Below, one piece after another: positions 60,824 through 64,000 of a stretch of DNA of 64,000 nt. The DNA is from Terriglobus saanensis SP1PR4 (GTDB lineage Bacteria; Acidobacteriota; Terriglobia; Terriglobales; Acidobacteriaceae). The stretch spans positions 1,674,001-1,738,000 of the forward strand of contig NC_014963.1 in the NCBI RefSeq assembly GCF_000179915.2. Direction: 5' to 3'. Position 1 is the stretch's first letter, and each line of letters starts with the position of its first letter. The notes beneath the pieces were generated by a model. The model ran no database searches and was not told the origin of the DNA. It worked only from the letters and a program-made list of their open reading frames with translations. The translations under genes were made by a program, and so were the position numbers.

Positions 60824-62503
60824 TTGCCACGTAAATTGAATCCTGTTTTGTACAACCGGTACCTTATCGCAGTGGCTGGCCTGGGCGGACTTCTGTACGG
60901 CATCGATGTGGGCATTATCGCGGCGGCGCTTCTTTATCTGGGAAAGACGGTGAACCTCTCCGTCGGGCAGACCTCGACCATCGTAGCGGCGGTCCTCGGC
61001 GGAAGCATGGTCTCTTCACTGATCGCAGGGTTTCTGGCGGACTGGGTAGGGCGGAAGAAGATGATGATCGTCAGCGGCCTGCTCTTCGTCGCGAGCGTGG
61101 GCATCATCGTCATCTCGCAGGGCTTTGTGCCTCTTCTGATGGGGCGTCTTCTGCAGGGCATCAGCGGCGGTGTGATCGCCGTGGTGGTTCCTCTTTATCT
61201 CGCGGAGTGTTTGAGCGCGGATGAAAGAGGCAAGGGCTCGGCCATCTTCCAGTTCATGCTGACGGTCGGCATCGTCGTCGCGGCGGTCACCGGCCTCTAC
61301 TACACGCGCACCGCGGAAGCAGCCATCGCCGCGGCCAACGGCAACGCCGTCCTCATCCATGCCGCGCAGGACCATGCGTGGCGAGGCATGTTTTTGTCCG
61401 TGATCTATCCGGGCATCGCCTTCTTTTTGGGCACGTTCTTCCTGAGTGAAACGCCGCGCTGGCTCTTTCGCAAGGGCCGTCGCGAAGAGGCGATGACCTC
61501 GTTACGACGTGCCAACTTTGAAGACGCCGCGCTGCGCCAGATGCGCGAGATGGAAGAGTTGAGCGCCGAGAATAAAGCAGCGGATGCAGCAGTAGGTGCC
61601 GTCGGCACGCTCTTGCAGAGAAAGTACGTCATACCGTTCGTTCTTGCCTGCCTGATCCTGGGACTCAACCAGGCCACGGGAATCAACTCCGTCCTCGCTT
61701 ACCTCGTGGTTATTTTGAAGCAGGCAGGTATGACCGCGCAGCACGCCACGGAAGGCGATCTTGCGGTCAAAGTTCTCAACTGCCTGATGACGATCGTGGC
61801 CATCGCCCTGATCGACCGTCGTGGTCGCAAGTTCCTGCTCACCCTCGGTACCGGCGGCATCGTGCTCTCGCTTACCGTCGCAGCGCTCCTATTCCACGGA
61901 TTTGAATCCAACCGGACGGACGTCATGCAGCAGGTAGAAGCCGCCAGAACGGGCGACCACCTCACGCTGCCCATGTCTGCCATGCCCTCTACCGACGGAA
62001 AAGCCGCTTCGCTTACAGTGCTCTATACCTACGGAGACGGTGACCACATCGCCACGGCACTCACTACCGACCCGGATCCTGTCCTGAAGATCGCGCCAGA
62101 AAAGCCGGGTACCCAACTCACCATCGAACGCGCTTCGTTTGGTGTGCTCCCTACGGAAAAAATGGGTTGGTGGATCACGACCTGCGTTGCGTTCTTTATC
62201 GCGTTCTACTCAGTAGGGCCCGGTGTCGTAGTCTGGCTCACGCTCTCAGAGCTGATGCCGACACGCATCCGTTCCGCAGGCATGGGAATCGCTCTTCTAC
62301 TCAACCAGGGCGCATCTACACTGATCGCAGGTGTCTTTCTGCCCGTAATCGGCCGTTATGGCTACTTCGCGATGTTCGCCTTCTGGGCGCTCTGCACGGT
62401 CCTGTATTTCATCATCGCGGCGTTCTTCCTTCCCGAAACGAAGGGCAAAACGCTCGAAGAGATCGAGCTGCACTTCCAAAAGGCAGCGGGACGGAGCGCT
62501 TAG
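60824..62503 (+). CDS. MFS sugar porter with long central insertion
   Basis: 559 residues, twelve helices. Sugar-porter signatures include VGRKKMM after helix 2, GRLLQGISGGVIAVVVPLYLAE, the PETPRW-like SETPRWLFRKGRREEA at the centre, LILGLNQATGINSVLAYLVV in the second half and the C-terminal FFLPETKGKTLEEIE. An insertion of about 85 residues (~360-445), rich in Asp, Thr and Ala, separates helices 9 and 10 on the outer side, longer than in XylE- or GalP-type proteins. Start is TTG 60824, with no ATG in a better position. It would bring in the free amino sugar, consistent with a kinase in the cluster rather than a PTS. Substrate is inferred. Confidence 0.88.
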   Translation: MPRKLNPVLYNRYLIAVAGLGGLLYGIDVGIIAAALLYLGKTVNLSVGQTSTIVAAVLGGSMVSSLIAGFLADWVGRKKMMIVSGLLFVASVGIIVISQGFVPLLMGRLLQGISGGVIAVVVPLYLAECLSADERGKGSAIFQFMLTVGIVVAAVTGLYYTRTAEAAIAAANGNAVLIHAAQDHAWRGMFLSVIYPGIAFFLGTFFLSETPRWLFRKGRREEAMTSLRRANFEDAALRQMREMEELSAENKAADAAVGAVGTLLQRKYVIPFVLACLILGLNQATGINSVLAYLVVILKQAGMTAQHATEGDLAVKVLNCLMTIVAIALIDRRGRKFLLTLGTGGIVLSLTVAALLFHGFESNRTDVMQQVEAARTGDHLTLPMSAMPSTDGKAASLTVLYTYGDGDHIATALTTDPDPVLKIAPEKPGTQLTIERASFGVLPTEKMGWWITTCVAFFIAFYSVGPGVVVWLTLSELMPTRIRSAGMGIALLLNQGASTLIAGVFLPVIGRYGYFAMFAFWALCTVLYFIIAAFFLPETKGKTLEEIELHFQKAAGRSA

Positions 62504-62550
62504 AGGCGCTCCCATCTTGATGAATCGCTTCGGCCAAAGTCCGGTCTAAT

Positions 62551-62584
62551 CTTCAAGAGCGCGAGTTGTAAACTCGTGTTGAAG
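62551..62584 (+). terminator. Hairpin between MFS gene and msrB
   Basis: CTTCAA (62551-62556) and CGCGAGTT (62560-62567) pair across a GTA loop with AACTCGTG (62571-62578) and TTGAAG (62579-62584), leaving a three-base bulge. It is followed by ATTTTACGG. It may terminate the MFS transcript or shape the msrB leader. Confidence 0.5.
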
Positions 62585-62600
62585 ATTTTACGGATGAGGT

Positions 62601-63062
62601 ATGCCGATGCCGAATTACACAAAGAGCGAAGAGGCGATCTCTCGCCTCTCCCCCGAGGAGTTTCAGGTCACACAGAAGAACGGGACCGAGCGTCCTTTTC
62701 AGAATGCGTACTGGGACCATGACGAGCCCGGCCTGTACGTGGACATCGTCTCGGGCGAGCCGCTGTTCTCATCACTGGACAAGTTTGACAGCAGCTGCGG
62801 CTGGCCGAGCTTCACGAAACCCGTCGAGCCGGAAAACGTAGACGAGCTCGTCGACAGTAGCCATGGCATGAGCCGGACGGAAGTCCGCTCCCTCCATGGC
62901 GACAGCCACCTTGGCCACGTCTTCGACGACGGCCCTAAAGAGGCGGGCGGTCTGCGCTACTGCATCAACTCGGCTTCGCTGCGATTCATCCCTCTTGATG
63001 AGCTGGAAAGCGAAGGCTACGGCGACTATCTCAAACTGTTTGAGAAGAAGGTACAGGAGTAA
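62601..63062 (+). CDS. msrB: Peptide-methionine (R)-S-oxide reductase
   Basis: 153 residues. Reduces the R epimer of methionine sulfoxide. The catalytic Cys is in [15 protein letters not shown] and the probable resolving Cys in [18 protein letters not shown] is another hallmark. The two CxxC zinc-binding pairs of many MsrB proteins are absent, so it is the zinc-free type. ATG 62601 or 62607 both follow the GAGG-type site. It precedes msrA by four bases, so both are made together for repair of oxidised proteins. Confidence 0.95.
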   Translation: MPMPNYTKSEEAISRLSPEEFQVTQKNGTERPFQNAYWDHDEPGLYVDIVSGEPLFSSLDKFDSSCGWPSFTKPVEPENVDELVDSSHGMSRTEVRSLHGDSHLGHVFDDGPKEAGGLRYCINSASLRFIPLDELESEGYGDYLKLFEKKVQE

Positions 63063-63066
63063 CGAC

Positions 63067-63585
63067 ATGGCAACATCGAACGAACGTGCAGTGCTTGCCG
63101 GTGGCTGTTTCTGGGGCATGCAGGACCTGTTGCGCCGTCTTCCAGGCGTGATTTCCACGCGGGTCGGCTACACCGGTGGAGACGTTGTAAATGCAACCTA
63201 TCGCCACCACGAAGGCCACGCCGAAGCCATTGAGATCGTCTTCGACCCGCAGCAGATTACCTTTCGTCGGATTCTGGAGTTCTTCTTCCAGATCCACGAT
63301 CCAACGACAGTGGATCGGCAGGGAAATGACGTCGGCTCAAGCTACCGTTCCGCGATCTTTTACACGACCGACGAACAGAAGGCAGTTGCGGAAGAAACCG
63401 TCGCCGATGTCAACGCCTCGGACTTGTGGCCGGGCAAGGTCGTGACCGAAGTCGTCCCCGCAGGCGCATTCTGGGAGGCCGAACCGGAGCACCAGGATTA
63501 CCTGGAACGTATCCCCCACGGATACACCTGCCACTTCATCCGGCCGGGCTGGGTTCTTCCGAAGCGCACTGTCCAGCCTTTATAA
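63067..63585 (+). CDS. msrA: Peptide-methionine (S)-S-oxide reductase
   Basis: 172 residues from ATG 63067. The active-site Cys is in [17 protein letters not shown], followed by [13 protein letters not shown] and [13 protein letters not shown], then [28 protein letters not shown], all typical of MsrA. It reduces the S epimer and complements MsrB, which is encoded four bases upstream. Longer upstream in-frame codons overlap msrB and are rejected. Confidence 0.96.
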   Translation: MATSNERAVLAGGCFWGMQDLLRRLPGVISTRVGYTGGDVVNATYRHHEGHAEAIEIVFDPQQITFRRILEFFFQIHDPTTVDRQGNDVGSSYRSAIFYTTDEQKAVAEETVADVNASDLWPGKVVTEVVPAGAFWEAEPEHQDYLERIPHGYTCHFIRPGWVLPKRTVQPL

Positions 63586-63609
63586 GTAATTCCGCCAACG
63601 CATCATCTT

Positions 63610-63659
63610 CTATGGACATTGCAAAGGAGCGCATGGTAGCTTCTTTGCAGTATCCATAG
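63610..63659. promoter_or_regulatory. Long inverted repeat before second PadR gene
   Basis: Two 21-base arms (63610-63630 and 63639-63659) match at 18 of 21 positions around an eight-base spacer, GCATGGTA. The right arm runs into the AGGAG ribosome binding site (63658-63662) of the PadR gene. A dimeric repressor bound here would block transcription or translation start, consistent with PadR autoregulation. Confidence 0.6.
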
Positions 63660-63667
63660 GAGCTGGC

Positions 63668-64000
63668 ATGGCAACGGACAAATCCGAGGTTTTACAGGGA
63701 ACTCTGGATCTCATGATCCTCAAAACGCTGCAGTCGTTAGGCCCACTGCACGGATTTGGCATTGCGCGGCGTATTGAGCAGTTGAGCGAAGACGTACTGA
63801 CGCTAAACGAGGGTACGGTTTACACCTCACTCCTGCGCTTGCAGCAAAAGAGCTGGATCACAAGCGAATGGGGTATTTCAGAAAATAACCGCCGCGCCCG
63901 TTTTTACAGCATTACCAAGCGCGGCCTGAAACAGCTCACTGTAGAGACGGAAAACTGGGAGCGCATCGCAGCAGTGATTGGCCGTGTGCTGGCTCTTGAG
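63668..64000 (+). CDS. PadR-family regulator, 3' end outside window
   Basis: 111 codons open to the end. The start ATG 63668 follows AGGAG at a spacing of five. The product begins MATDKSEVLQGTLDLMIL and contains LGPLHGFGIARRIEQLS, NEGTVYTSLLRLQQKSWI and NNRRARFYSITKRGLKQL, a PadR winged helix very close to that of the gene at 44039. By analogy a MacB/FtsX-type permease may follow beyond the window. A long inverted repeat covers its upstream region. Confidence 0.88.
   Translation, partial: MATDKSEVLQGTLDLMILKTLQSLGPLHGFGIARRIEQLSEDVLTLNEGTVYTSLLRLQQKSWITSEWGISENNRRARFYSITKRGLKQLTVETENWERIAAVIGRVLALE

Noticed and set aside
62896-63585. Longer msrA starting at 62896
   Set aside because: The extra N-terminus overlaps msrB in another frame and is not MsrA-like; ATG 63067 gives the normal length.
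1-64000. CRISPR arrays, tRNA/rRNA genes, transposases, prophage or toxin-antitoxin genes
   Set aside because: I looked for spaced repeats, tRNA-like folds in the gaps and recognisable mobile-element proteins and saw none; short gaps leave little room.

Overview
The window looks like a chromosomal segment of an acidobacterium of the Terriglobus/Granulicella/Edaphobacter kind (inference). The clues are moderately high GC, an Oar-like TonB-dependent receptor with a carboxypeptidase-regulatory-like N-terminal domain, a PadR regulator coupled to a long MacB/FtsX-type orphan permease, a second PadR gene at the right edge, and many TTG/GTG starts with good ribosome binding sites. I saw no tRNA, rRNA, CRISPR array, insertion sequence or prophage gene. 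Coding density is high. Only two gaps exceed 300 bases: 26229-26535, which holds a possible small membrane-protein gene, and 52713-53080, a divergent control region.

Layout. 1-7990: the 3' part of a BcsC-like cellulose-export outer-membrane protein, then two tandem secreted DUF3857/transglutaminase-fold proteins, one with a full catalytic triad and one without. 7987-14862: a polytopic membrane protein, a flippase-like membrane protein, argS, then pepA and smpB. 15057-18800: a tightly packed secretion/pilus operon of a secretin with a C-terminal cohesin-like domain, two type II pseudopilins and a small protein resembling the central domain of urocanase. 18797-23760: an orphan DUF3311 protein, mazG, a GNAT plus enolase-superfamily racemase pair, a secreted protein, a methyltransferase-like protein and a small AT-hook protein. 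23847-31292: an APC transporter with a USP-like tail, lnt, prfB with its programmed frameshift, a DinB-fold protein, a CoA-binding protein and a MetE-like protein. 31447-38970: DsbD-like and DsbA-like redox proteins, a putative heme-binding barrel, rarA, a SpoU methyltransferase, a TsaC/Sua5-family gene and a YdcF-like protein. 39064-47061: a beta-propeller lipoprotein, an ECF sigma/anti-sigma pair, tlyA, nadK, PadR and the orphan permease. 62601-64000: msrB, msrA and a second PadR gene.

The most coherent accessory system is 47063-62503, which I read as an N-acetylgalactosamine (GalNAc) or amino-sugar utilisation locus. A TonB-dependent receptor, a GH109-type alpha-N-acetylgalactosaminidase and a mutarotase-like protein form one operon. 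A GH20 beta-hexosaminidase is divergent from it. A DeoR/AgaR-type repressor, a PfkB sugar kinase, an AgaS-type SIS-domain deaminase/isomerase, a GatZ/KbaZ/AgaZ protein, a family-2 amidohydrolase and an MFS sugar porter follow. No NagA/AgaA-type deacetylase and no GatY/KbaY aldolase is present, so the amidohydrolase and the kinases are the open questions. A shared heptamer, TTTCGTT, occurs in three intergenic control regions of the locus (two copies in the first) and is a candidate operator for the DeoR-type regulator.
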